Below, in pieces: positions 1 through 5,708 of a DNA stretch of 5,922 bases. The notes beneath the pieces are model-generated. The model saw only the letters and a list, made by a program, of their open reading frames with translations, was not told where the DNA came from and did not search any database. Numbering within the stretch: the stretch's first letter is position 1; every line of letters begins with the position of its first letter. Source of the DNA: PALSA-607 sp036509315 (GTDB lineage: Bacteria > Actinomycetota > Actinomycetes > Acidothermales > Acidothermaceae); assembly GCA_036509315.1 (NCBI GenBank), contig DATCFU010000209.1:1-5922 (forward strand), read 5' to 3'. A program made the position numbers and the translations under genes.

Positions 1-1
1 G

Positions 2-730
2 ACCGGCGGCGGTAGTGGAATCGGCGCAGCGGTCGCCCTGGCGCTCGCGGAGGATGCCTGGACCGTCGTCCTCGCCGGTCGCCACAAGGAGACCCTCGAC
101 GAGACCGTCGCACGCGGCACCGCGTTACAAGGCGCCCTTGAGGCGATCCCCACCGACGTCACCGACGAGGCGAGTGTCCGCGAGCTCTTCAACGCGGTGG
201 TCGACAGCCACGGCCGAGTCGACCTGCTGTTCAACAACGCCGGCATCGGCGCGCCGAACGTCGACATCGACGCCCTCGAACTCGACGACTGGAACAAGGT
301 GGTCGCAGTGAATCTGACGGGCGCGTTTCTTTGCACCCGCGAGGCGTTTCGCGTGATGCGCAATCAACAGCCACAGGGCGGACGCATCATCAACAACGGC
401 TCGATCTCCGCACACGCGCCACGACCGAAGTCGATCGCGTACACCGCGACGAAGCATGCGATCACCGGCCTCACCAAGTCGACGTCCCTCGACGGGCGCG
501 CGTTCGACATCGCGTGCGGCCAGATCGACATCGGCAACGCCGCCACCGACATGTCGACCGGATGGGCGAACGCCGCCGCGCAAGCCGATGGCTCGGTAAA
601 GCCAGAACCATTGATGGACGTCGGTGAGGTCGGTCGGGCGGTGCGCTACATGGCGAGCCTGCCGCTTGACGCGAACGTCGCCACGCTGACGGTGCTGCCG
701 CCAAAGATGCCGTTCATAGGTCGGGGGTAA
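2..730 (+). CDS. SDR-family oxidoreductase, probable sugar 1-dehydrogenase (5' partial)
   Basis: This is a classical short-chain dehydrogenase/reductase cut by the left window edge; 242 residues are visible and only a handful of N-terminal residues should be missing. In the visible numbering, the nucleotide-binding motif TGGGSGIG is at 1-8, NNAG at 78-81, the structural Asn of VAVNLTGAF at 104, catalytic Ser134, and Tyr147/Lys151 in YTATK. The second strand ends in LAGRHK; basic residues there usually favour NADP(H) over NAD(H), which is an inference. A lactonase begins 3 bases after the stop, and 2-keto-3-deoxy-acid enzymes follow. The likely job is therefore oxidation of an aldose at C1 to its lactone in the cytoplasm, the first step of a non-phosphorylating sugar pathway. 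SDR sequence alone does not reveal the substrate, so another sugar or alcohol remains possible. The family call is firm; the substrate is not. Confidence 0.92.
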   Translation, partial: TGGGSGIGAAVALALAEDAWTVVLAGRHKETLDETVARGTALQGALEAIPTDVTDEASVRELFNAVVDSHGRVDLLFNNAGIGAPNVDIDALELDDWNKVVAVNLTGAFLCTREAFRVMRNQQPQGGRIINNGSISAHAPRPKSIAYTATKHAITGLTKSTSLDGRAFDIACGQIDIGNAATDMSTGWANAAAQADGSVKPEPLMDVGEVGRAVRYMASLPLDANVATLTVLPPKMPFIGRG

Positions 731-733
731 GAC

Positions 734-1678
734 GTGTCGAGCTCAGGTGCCACCGCATGGGACGGCGATCGGTCGGCCGTCCGCATACCCGATCCCGCCG
801 TCGAGGTGCTCGACGAACGCTTCCGTTCACTCGTCGTCGGCATCGACATCGTCGAACGGCTTTGGACCGGCGGCCGCTGGCTCGAAGGCCCGGTGTGGTT
901 CGGCGACGGCCGCTACTTACTGTTCTCCGACATCCCGAACAACCGGATGCTCTGCTGGAGCGAGGCCACCAACGGGGTCACGCCGTTTCGCGAGCCGTCG
1001 AATCACAGCAACGGCAACACCCGCGACTTGCAGGGCCGGCTCGTGACCTGCGAACACCTGACGCGTCGCGTCACCCGCACCGAATACGACGGCAGCATCA
1101 CCGCCTTGATGGACAGCTACCAGGGCAAGCCACTCAACGCCCCGAACGATGTGACCGTGCACTCCGACGGATCGGTCTGGTTCACCGATCCCGGCTGGGG
1201 CATCGAGAACAACTACGAGGGCATCAAGGCAGTCAAGGAAATTCCCCGCTACGTCTACAGAATCGATGCGGACGGCGGGGAAGGTGTGCCGTTGATCACG
1301 GACATGGACCGGCCGAACGGCATCTGCTTTTCGCCCGACGAGTCGCTGCTCTACGTCGTCGATGTCGACCAGATCCGGGTATACGACATGGACGGCGGGA
1401 CTCCCGTCAACGGTCGCGTCTTTGTCGCGATGAAGGGCTCTGACGGGATCAGAACCGACCGCGATGGAAATGTGTGGTCGGCGGCCGGTTGGGGTGGAGC
1501 AGGGTTCGACGGCGTGCACTGCTACAGCCCCGCGGGGGAGTTGCTCGGGCAAATCCATCTGCCGGAGTCATGCGCGAACATCACCTTCGGCGGGGCGAGG
1601 AAGAACCGGCTGTTCATGACGGCAACCCGTTCGCTTTACAGCGTCTACGTCGATACCCAAGGAACGCAGCGCCCTTAA
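734..1678 (+). CDS. SMP-30/gluconolactonase/LRE-family sugar lactonase
   Basis: This 314-residue protein fits a six-bladed beta-propeller lactonase that hydrolyses a sugar-1,4- or 1,5-lactone to the open acid using one divalent metal ion. Candidate metal and active-site residues lie where the family has them: Glu51 in LEGPVW, Asn138-Asp139 in NAPND, Asn195 in RPNG, and Asp237 in SDGIRTD. The segments GNTRDLQGRLVTCEH and DGSVWFTDPGWGI are typical of the bacterial branch. The GTG start was chosen because GGGGG at 723-727 sits 6 bases upstream and no other good start precedes the conserved part; the first 15 or so residues are poorly conserved. It lies 3 bases after the SDR gene, so the two are surely co-transcribed, and the SDR product would be its substrate. 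The C-terminus is followed by a 144-base gap. The exact lactone is unknown; xylono- or arabinonolactone fits the downstream genes. Confidence 0.93.
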   Translation: MSSSGATAWDGDRSAVRIPDPAVEVLDERFRSLVVGIDIVERLWTGGRWLEGPVWFGDGRYLLFSDIPNNRMLCWSEATNGVTPFREPSNHSNGNTRDLQGRLVTCEHLTRRVTRTEYDGSITALMDSYQGKPLNAPNDVTVHSDGSVWFTDPGWGIENNYEGIKAVKEIPRYVYRIDADGGEGVPLITDMDRPNGICFSPDESLLYVVDVDQIRVYDMDGGTPVNGRVFVAMKGSDGIRTDRDGNVWSAAGWGGAGFDGVHCYSPAGELLGQIHLPESCANITFGGARKNRLFMTATRSLYSVYVDTQGTQRP

Positions 1679-1725
1679 CCGCAGTCGAGAACGTCTGCCC
1701 GAAGCTGGGTGCGCGGTCACTTCAA

Positions 1726-1741
1726 CAGGTGGGCACACCTG
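1726..1741. promoter_or_regulatory. Perfect palindrome, candidate operator ahead of the aldehyde dehydrogenase gene
   Basis: CAGGTG and CACCTG form 6-base arms around a GGCA spacer inside the 144-base gap between the lactonase and aldehyde dehydrogenase genes. A weak -10-like hexamer, TAGTGT, follows at 1760-1765, so the palindrome would cover the -35 position of such a promoter. This arrangement suits a repressor of the LacI, GntR or IclR kind, but no regulator gene is visible to support it. No clear -35 box is seen. A chance inverted repeat of this size is quite possible in GC-rich DNA. Confidence 0.3.
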
Positions 1742-1822
1742 CTGGAGTGAGGGTTTGCCTAGTGTGGCGACGTCCGGGCACCGGGAAGGCCAGCCAGGTT
1801 TGCGTGTGGAACTATTCGAGTC

Positions 1823-3376
1823 GTGGTCACAAGCTTCGATCCCAGAACTGGCGAGGCCGTCGAGGAGGTCGGTCCCGAGACAAGTGCCGGCGACGTCGCC
1901 TACTTGTGCGCGATGGCCGTCGACGCGACGGCCGAGCTCGAGGCGCTGGGCCGAAGCCGACGCGCCGAGATGTTGCGCGCGATGGCCGATGCTCTCGAGT
2001 CCGATCGGGAGTTGCTCGTCGAGATCGCCAACCGCGAAACTGCCCTCGGTGCACCACGACTGAACGGCGAACTCACACGCACCACCTTCCAACTGCGGTT
2101 CTTCGCCGAGGTCATCGAAGACGGTGCCTACCTCGAGGCGACGATTGATCATGCCGGCGACACCGCAATGGGCCCGCGCCCCGACCTGCGCAAGCTCCTG
2201 CGACCGATGGGCCCCGTCGGGGTCTTCGGTGCGTCGAATTTCCCCTTTGCTTTCTCCGTCCCCGGCGGCGACACGGCGTCCGCACTTGCGGCCGGCTGCG
2301 CTGTCGTCATCAAAGGCCACGAGGCACATCCGCGAACGTCGCAGCTGTGCGCCGCGGCGCTGCGCCAAGGTGCGGCGAACGCTCGTGTCAGCGAGGACGT
2401 GGTGTCGCTCGTGCTCGGTCGTGATGCCGGCACCGCCGTTGTGCTTGACCCCAACATTCGCGCGGTGGGTTTCACTGGCTCGGTAGGCGGCGGCCGCGCA
2501 CTGCATGACCTCGCGTCGATCCGGCCTTCGCCGATCCCGTTCTACGGCGAGCTTGGCGCCCTGAATCCGCTGGTCATCTGCCCGTCGGCAGCCGAGGCCC
2601 GGGCGACAGAAATCGCGACCGGGCTCGCGAACTCGTTCACCCTCGGCGTCGGGCAGTTCTGCACGAAGCCGGGCCTTGCGTTCGTCCCCGCCGGCAGCCA
2701 GGGAGACGGTCTCGTCGCCGCGCTCATCGAAGCGGTCAAGGCAAAGAGCGCGGCCGTGATGCTCAATGCACGCGTGCAGCACGGATTCGCCGTCGGCACG
2801 TCCGATCTGGTGCAGCTGCCCGGCATCACCGAACTGGCGTCGGCGCAGCCGCAAGACTGGACGCAGGAAGGATGGTGGGGTACGCCGCTCCTCCTCGAGG
2901 CCTCCCCCGCGGCGCTTGAGGGCGTCGTCCTTGAAGAGTGCTTCGGACCAGTCCTCGTCATCGTTCGCTACGGCACCGACGACGAGCTCTTCAACCTATT
3001 GGCGAGGGTGGGGTCAGCGCTGACCGCCAGCATTCACGCGGAGGCCGACGACCTACCTCTCGCGCGGCGCCTACTCGACACACTCTCGGGCCGCGTCGGA
3101 CGCGTCGTATGGAACGGCTATCCGACGGGTGTCGCGGTCGCATGGGCGATGCACCACGGCGGCCCGTACCCGGCGACGACCGATGCGCTTCATACGTCGG
3201 TCGGCGCAGGCTCGATTCGACGCTGGCTGCGGCCGGTCGCGTATCAGGATGTACCCGAGGGGTTGCTGCCGATCGAACTCATCGATGCGCCAGCGGCAGT
3301 ACACCGCGTGCCGCGGCGGGTCGACGGGCAGCTCTACAAACCAGCTTCGGACGGGACTGAACGTGGAGATCGCTAG
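1823..3376 (+). CDS. 2-oxoglutarate-semialdehyde dehydrogenase-type ALDH (KGSADH, NADP+-dependent type)
   Basis: This 517-residue aldehyde dehydrogenase would oxidise 2-oxoglutarate semialdehyde to 2-oxoglutarate, the last step before the TCA cycle. The full catalytic set is present: Asn139 in GASNFPFAFS, cofactor-binding Lys164 in VVIKGHEAHP, GFTGS at 216-220, general base Glu243 in YGELGALNP, nucleophile Cys280 in GQFCTKPG, and EECFGP at 371-376. The block from PRPDLRKLLRPMGPVGVFG, together with NGYPTGV at 431-437, is characteristic of the semialdehyde dehydrogenase branch (KGSADH) rather than general ALDHs, and the length fits that branch. The GTG start gives the expected N-terminus VTSFDPRTGE after the initiator; its ribosome-binding site is weak (GAG at 1818-1820 is too close to be ideal). 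The gene overlaps the following dehydratase gene by 14 bases, so the enzyme making the reactive semialdehyde is translated right after it. No defect is seen. Confidence 0.94.
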   Translation: MVTSFDPRTGEAVEEVGPETSAGDVAYLCAMAVDATAELEALGRSRRAEMLRAMADALESDRELLVEIANRETALGAPRLNGELTRTTFQLRFFAEVIEDGAYLEATIDHAGDTAMGPRPDLRKLLRPMGPVGVFGASNFPFAFSVPGGDTASALAAGCAVVIKGHEAHPRTSQLCAAALRQGAANARVSEDVVSLVLGRDAGTAVVLDPNIRAVGFTGSVGGGRALHDLASIRPSPIPFYGELGALNPLVICPSAAEARATEIATGLANSFTLGVGQFCTKPGLAFVPAGSQGDGLVAALIEAVKAKSAAVMLNARVQHGFAVGTSDLVQLPGITELASAQPQDWTQEGWWGTPLLLEASPAALEGVVLEECFGPVLVIVRYGTDDELFNLLARVGSALTASIHAEADDLPLARRLLDTLSGRVGRVVWNGYPTGVAVAWAMHHGGPYPATTDALHTSVGAGSIRRWLRPVAYQDVPEGLLPIELIDAPAAVHRVPRRVDGQLYKPASDGTERGDR

Positions 3377-4256
3377 ATACGCGGACGCCGGCGAGGCTCG
3401 CATCGGTGTCATTCTCGACAATGGACGTCGGTCGCAACTGCCAGTGCGATCAATCGCCGAGCTGCTGCGGATGTCACTGCGCGAGGTTCGCGCTGTGGTC
3501 GAAGCGGGCGGTGAAGCTGACGAGTCGGATCGCATCAAGCTGCTGCCACCGATCGATGGACACACGGAGGTATGGGCGTCCGGTGTCACGTATCAGCGCT
3601 CGAGTGACGCTCGGCAAGAAGAGAGCGTCGTCGCCGATGTCTATGCGCGGGTGTATGACGCGGTGCGGCCCGAGCTGTTTTTCAAGGCCGCTGCTTGGCG
3701 CGTGGTTGCAACGACGGAACCAATCGGCGTCCGGCCTGACTCTGACATCAATGTGCCTGAGCCCGAGCTCGCACTGGTCATCAACTCCGCTGCTGAAATC
3801 GTCGGCTACACGGTTTGCAATGACGTGTCGTCGCGATCGATCGAGGGCGAGAACCCGCTGTACTTGCCGCAGGCGAAGGTTTACACCGGGTCGTGTGCGC
3901 TCGGCCCGACGATCCGACCGGCGTGGGAAATCGCCGATCCCTACTCGCTGCCGATCATCGTGCGCGTGCGACGTGATGGTGTCGCGGTGTGGGAGGGCGA
4001 AACGTCGACGTCGCACCTGCACCGGCGCTTCGACGACATCGTCGAACACCTCTACCGCAACTGCACGTTCCCCGACGGCGCAGTGCTCTCGACCGGAACC
4101 GGCCTGGTGCCTGACATGACGTTCACCCTCGAACCTGGCGACGTGGTCGACGTGGCCATCGATGGCATCGGCACACTCGTGAACGACGTCCGCCACGCGA
4201 CGCACCAACACTTCGGCTGGCTCACCCCCGACCCAGTGCGAGCCGACCGCCCCTAG
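3363..4256 (+). CDS. FAH-fold 2-keto-3-deoxy-pentonate (xylonate/arabinonate) dehydratase
   Basis: This 297-residue protein belongs to the fumarylacetoacetate hydrolase fold family, but its motifs match the branch that dehydrates 2-keto-3-deoxy-D-xylonate or -arabinonate to 2-oxoglutarate semialdehyde (XylX/KdaD type). Probable Mg2+ ligands are Glu133 and Glu135 in VPEPELAL and Asp154 in CNDVSSR; the probable catalytic Lys172 lies in LPQAKVYTGS. WASGVTYQRS at 71-80 and YDAVRPELFFKA at 98-109 are branch signatures. The GTG at 3363 was chosen because GGGA at 3353-3356 lies 6 bases upstream and the N-terminus begins directly at the fold; a reading frame open to 3129 only shadows the upstream gene. 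The 14-base overlap with the semialdehyde dehydrogenase gene supports coupled translation of consecutive pathway steps. A hydrolase acting on a diketo-deoxy sugar acid, as in rhamnose or fucose pathways, is the main alternative but fits the neighbouring dehydrogenase less well. Confidence 0.92.
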   Translation: MEIARYADAGEARIGVILDNGRRSQLPVRSIAELLRMSLREVRAVVEAGGEADESDRIKLLPPIDGHTEVWASGVTYQRSSDARQEESVVADVYARVYDAVRPELFFKAAAWRVVATTEPIGVRPDSDINVPEPELALVINSAAEIVGYTVCNDVSSRSIEGENPLYLPQAKVYTGSCALGPTIRPAWEIADPYSLPIIVRVRRDGVAVWEGETSTSHLHRRFDDIVEHLYRNCTFPDGAVLSTGTGLVPDMTFTLEPGDVVDVAIDGIGTLVNDVRHATHQHFGWLTPDPVRADRP

Positions 4257-4400
4257 CGATAGCGCGGACGTTTACCTCCCTCTGAGGGCGGCAAAAGTCC
4301 ACGATCCGGGTCGGACGACCACGGGTAGACGGCGAACTCTTGGATGCTCACCCAGGTCGTGCTCACGCCGCACGCCGGTGACGGTCAAGCGCACGTAGCG
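4253..4400 (-). pseudogene. Broken C-terminal remnant of an F5/8 type C (discoidin) domain
   Basis: On the minus strand the bases from 4400 to 4374 read RYVRLTVTG, and after a shift of frame the bases from 4360 to 4322 read TTWVSIQEFAVYP, running on to a TAG at 4255-4253. Together these look like the final strands of a bacterial F5/8 type C (discoidin) carbohydrate-binding domain, whose ends commonly read like RYVRLTVTG followed by a Trp-Val-Ser-Ile-x-Glu-Phe-x-Val-Tyr stretch. An in-frame TAG just before RYVRL and the frameshift between the two parts mean it cannot be translated as one domain. Nothing of the rest of such a gene is present, because the intact PRC-barrel gene begins 67 bases away. 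It is probably debris of a secreted glycosidase or similar gene left at a rearrangement junction. The match is by eye over about 22 residues, so confidence is moderate. Confidence 0.5.
4271..4295. terminator. Imperfect hairpin between convergent operons, possible bidirectional terminator
   Basis: TTT at 4271-4273 pairs with AAA at 4293-4295, CC at 4275-4276 with GG at 4290-4291, and CCCT at 4278-4281 with AGGG at 4285-4288, leaving a CTG loop and two single mismatches. It stands 14 bases after the dehydratase stop and downstream of the convergent PRC-barrel operon, where a shared terminator is expected. There is no T-tract after it on the plus strand. It also falls within the degenerate discoidin remnant, so it may simply be leftover coding sequence. 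Confidence 0.35.
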
Positions 4401-4447
4401 CTAGAAGTTGGTGTCGGTACAGCCGGTCGGACTGTCTACTCCGTGAC

Positions 4448-4487
4448 TTCGGACGGACGACGACGACTACTTCGGGCGGACGACGAC
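4448..4487. repeat. Imperfect tandem duplication (23-base period) across the PRC-barrel gene stop
   Basis: The 17 bases starting TTCGGACGGACG at 4448 recur at 4471 with one change (A to G at the sixth base), a period of 23 bases. The repeat spans the last codons and TAG stop of the 143-residue PRC-barrel gene on the minus strand, so one copy encodes the terminal VVVRPK and the other lies just past the stop. Because the period is not a multiple of three plus an intact codon boundary, a duplication here could have created the present C-terminus. Low-complexity GAC/GTC repetition could also explain it. Confidence 0.45.
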
Positions 4488-4898
4488 CGCGTACGACCCG
4501 ACACCAACCAACCGGGCGCCAGCAACGTCTCCAGCAGGCAAAAGGAGCGAGGTGATCGCACCGGTATCCGCATCGAACTCGACGTCGTCGACGGTGCCGA
4601 TGTCGTCGCCACCCGCGGTCAACACCCGCTTGCCAATCAGCCGGTGCTCCTTGCCCGAAAGCGCGACGATGGCCGGCGCTGCATCGACAATCTTGTCGCC
4701 CGACGACACCGTGACCGCGTCGGATCCGAAGGCCACGATGTCGGTCCACAGCAGGGTGTCGCCGCCGTCGGTTCGCTTCAACGAGAGCGCCACGACTGCT
4801 CGACGCCTAGGGTCGACCACGAAGTCATCGACCCTGCCGACCGTGTCGGCGGTCGATGTGCTGACCACATGGCGGCCAGCAGCTTCGGAGAACCTCAT
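4467..4898 (-). CDS. PRC-barrel domain protein with two barrel repeats (143 aa)
   Basis: This 143-residue protein appears to be two PRC-barrel-like units in tandem. The first covers about residues 1-70, with DTVGRVDDFVVDPRRRAVVAL as its core (pattern G-x-V-x-D-x-x-x-D). The second covers about 86-143, with GKRVLTAGGDDIGTVDDVEF as its core. PRC barrels are small beta-barrels, as in the photosynthetic reaction-centre H subunit and the ribosome-maturation factor RimM; free-standing actinobacterial versions are mostly uncharacterised. No signal peptide, membrane segment or enzyme motif is visible, so a cytoplasmic binding or scaffold role is an inference. Its ATG overlaps the upstream gene's stop as TGATG, with AAGG at 4911-4908 nine bases before it, implying translational coupling. 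The stop lies in a 23-base imperfect repeat. It is the last gene of a three-gene operon. Confidence 0.85.
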   Translation of the reverse strand: MRFSEAAGRHVVSTSTADTVGRVDDFVVDPRRRAVVALSLKRTDGGDTLLWTDIVAFGSDAVTVSSGDKIVDAAPAIVALSGKEHRLIGKRVLTAGGDDIGTVDDVEFDADTGAITSLLLPAGDVAGARLVGVGSYAVVVRPK

Positions 4899-5482
4899 CA
4901 GACCGCGCCTTCAAGCTGAGCTCGGAATGCCGTCACGGCAGCCCCGAACCCCGCGAGGTCGTGGGAGACGAAGTCCTTCGCACTTGCGGGCACCATCAGA
5001 TGCTCTGCGGACGCGGCAATCGTGTTGGGCAATGGGATCAGCAGCTTGGTGCCCTTGGTGCCGAGCGCCTCGGAGGCCTCGATCTCGTACCCCACCACGT
5101 CGCACTGCCCGCCCGGCATTTCGCCGACCGCGATGATGACGTCAATCACGAGGCCAAGATCGACGCCCGAGTCGGTCAACACTTGCGAGCCGAGAACGTC
5201 ACCGCCCCCTCGACCGGTGGCGGCGGCGTCAAAGACAACCGACGTGGCCTCGAGCGCATTTTCGTCGCTGATCATCACGGCGTCGGCACCGAGCGCCGCC
5301 ACGGCGTGCCAGGTCAGGCCGAGCCTCATCGGACCGGCGAACATCCCGCGACCGGCCAGGGTGAAGCCGCCAACCGCACCGCCGTGGGCGGCGTAGACGA
5401 TGTCCTTGACCTGCGCGATGTCGTCGCCGCGCATCGTTACGATAGGCCGTTTGATGATCTCCGAGGCTTTCATCAACCTCAT
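4898..5482 (-). CDS. PRC-barrel domain protein, two barrel repeats plus C-terminal tail (194 aa)
   Basis: This 194-residue protein carries two PRC-barrel-like units: about residues 6-73 (KASEIIKRPIVTMRGDDIAQ, then VKDIVYAAHGGAVGGFTL) and about 95-165 (LGSQVLTDSGVDLGLVIDVI, ending LLIPLPNTIAASAEHLMVP). A helical tail of about 28 residues follows. Residues 44-66, RGMFAGPMRLGLTWHAVAAL, are rather hydrophobic but not a convincing membrane helix. The start at 5482 overlaps the stop of the upstream small membrane-protein gene as ATGA; a second ATG at 5473 would begin MKASEII, the more usual family start, so the first three residues are uncertain. The function is unknown. Coupling to a single-pass membrane protein and a second PRC protein suggests a complex at the membrane, which is an inference. 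A general PRC-barrel call is reasonably sure. Confidence 0.8.
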   Translation of the reverse strand: MRLMKASEIIKRPIVTMRGDDIAQVKDIVYAAHGGAVGGFTLAGRGMFAGPMRLGLTWHAVAALGADAVMISDENALEATSVVFDAAATGRGGGDVLGSQVLTDSGVDLGLVIDVIIAVGEMPGGQCDVVGYEIEASEALGTKGTKLLIPLPNTIAASAEHLMVPASAKDFVSHDLAGFGAAVTAFRAQLEGAV

Positions 5483-5628
5483 GCGCTACCGCCCGTCGGC
5501 CGGTGAGCGCGCGCATTCGGGTCGACGATGACGCCACCACGACGTCGTCGCGCCTGGACGGCAAGCACAGCCACCACGAGCAGCACGATGATCGCCACGG
5601 CGATGACGACCCATGCCCACCACTGCAT
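5479..5628 (-). CDS. Small single-pass membrane protein (49 aa), first gene of the PRC-barrel operon
   Basis: This short gene encodes 49 residues beginning MQWWAWVVIAVAIIVLLVVA, followed by a basic stop-transfer patch, QARRRRGG, and a polar tail, IVDPNARAHRPTGGSA. Residues 3-24 form one membrane helix; the arginine cluster after it predicts a cytoplasmic C-terminus by the positive-inside rule. AGGAGG at 5643-5638 lies nine bases before the ATG, the best ribosome-binding site in the window, and the stop overlaps the next start as ATGA. Those two signals, with the coherent hydrophobic segment, make it a real gene rather than chance. It is too short for many gene callers and easily missed. No family is recognised. 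Its place at the head of a coupled operon suggests it tethers or partners the two PRC-barrel proteins at the membrane; that is inference. Confidence 0.78.
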   Translation of the reverse strand: MQWWAWVVIAVAIIVLLVVAVLAVQARRRRGGVIVDPNARAHRPTGGSA

Positions 5629-5637
5629 CGCTACTCG

Positions 5638-5643
5638 CCTCCT
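5638..5643 (-). promoter_or_regulatory. Strong Shine-Dalgarno site for the 49-aa membrane protein
   Basis: AGGAGG on the minus strand is a full match to the anti-Shine-Dalgarno core, nine bases ahead of the ATG at 5628-5626, and it decides that start. The bases CGAGGAG at 5645-5639 can pair with CTCCTCG at 5680-5674 upstream in the same transcript, which could mask the site. A competing short hairpin, GCGGC-TCC-GCCGC at 5657-5645, lies between the two arms and touches one of them by one base. Confidence 0.7.
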
Positions 5644-5708
5644 CGCGGCGGAGCCGCTATTTGTAGTAACGGCCGAGGAGCCGCATGGTTAACGGCCTAT
5701 GGGTCGAA

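Noticed and set aside
917..1558. A 213-codon minus-strand frame opposite the lactonase gene
   Set aside because: No motif or ribosome-binding signal supports it, and the opposite strand encodes an intact SMP-30 family protein over the same bases.
1568..2854. A 428-codon open frame on the minus strand opposite the aldehyde dehydrogenase gene
   Set aside because: Its translation is Arg/Ala/Gly-rich with no recognisable motif, while the plus strand carries a complete ALDH catalytic set; long antisense frames are common opposite GC-rich genes.
3129..3362. An upstream ATG extension of the dehydratase gene adding 78 residues
   Set aside because: The added part overlaps the end of the ALDH gene in another frame, is Arg-rich and unlike the family; the GTG at 3363 has a well-placed GGGA and gives the expected family length.
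4344..4919. A 191-codon plus-strand frame opposite the 143-residue PRC-barrel gene
   Set aside because: It is the complement of a coherent PRC-barrel coding sequence and has no ribosome-binding site or recognisable content.
4961..5506. A 181-codon plus-strand frame opposite the 194-residue PRC-barrel gene
   Set aside because: Low-information translation; the minus strand has the coupled operon with overlapping starts and stops.
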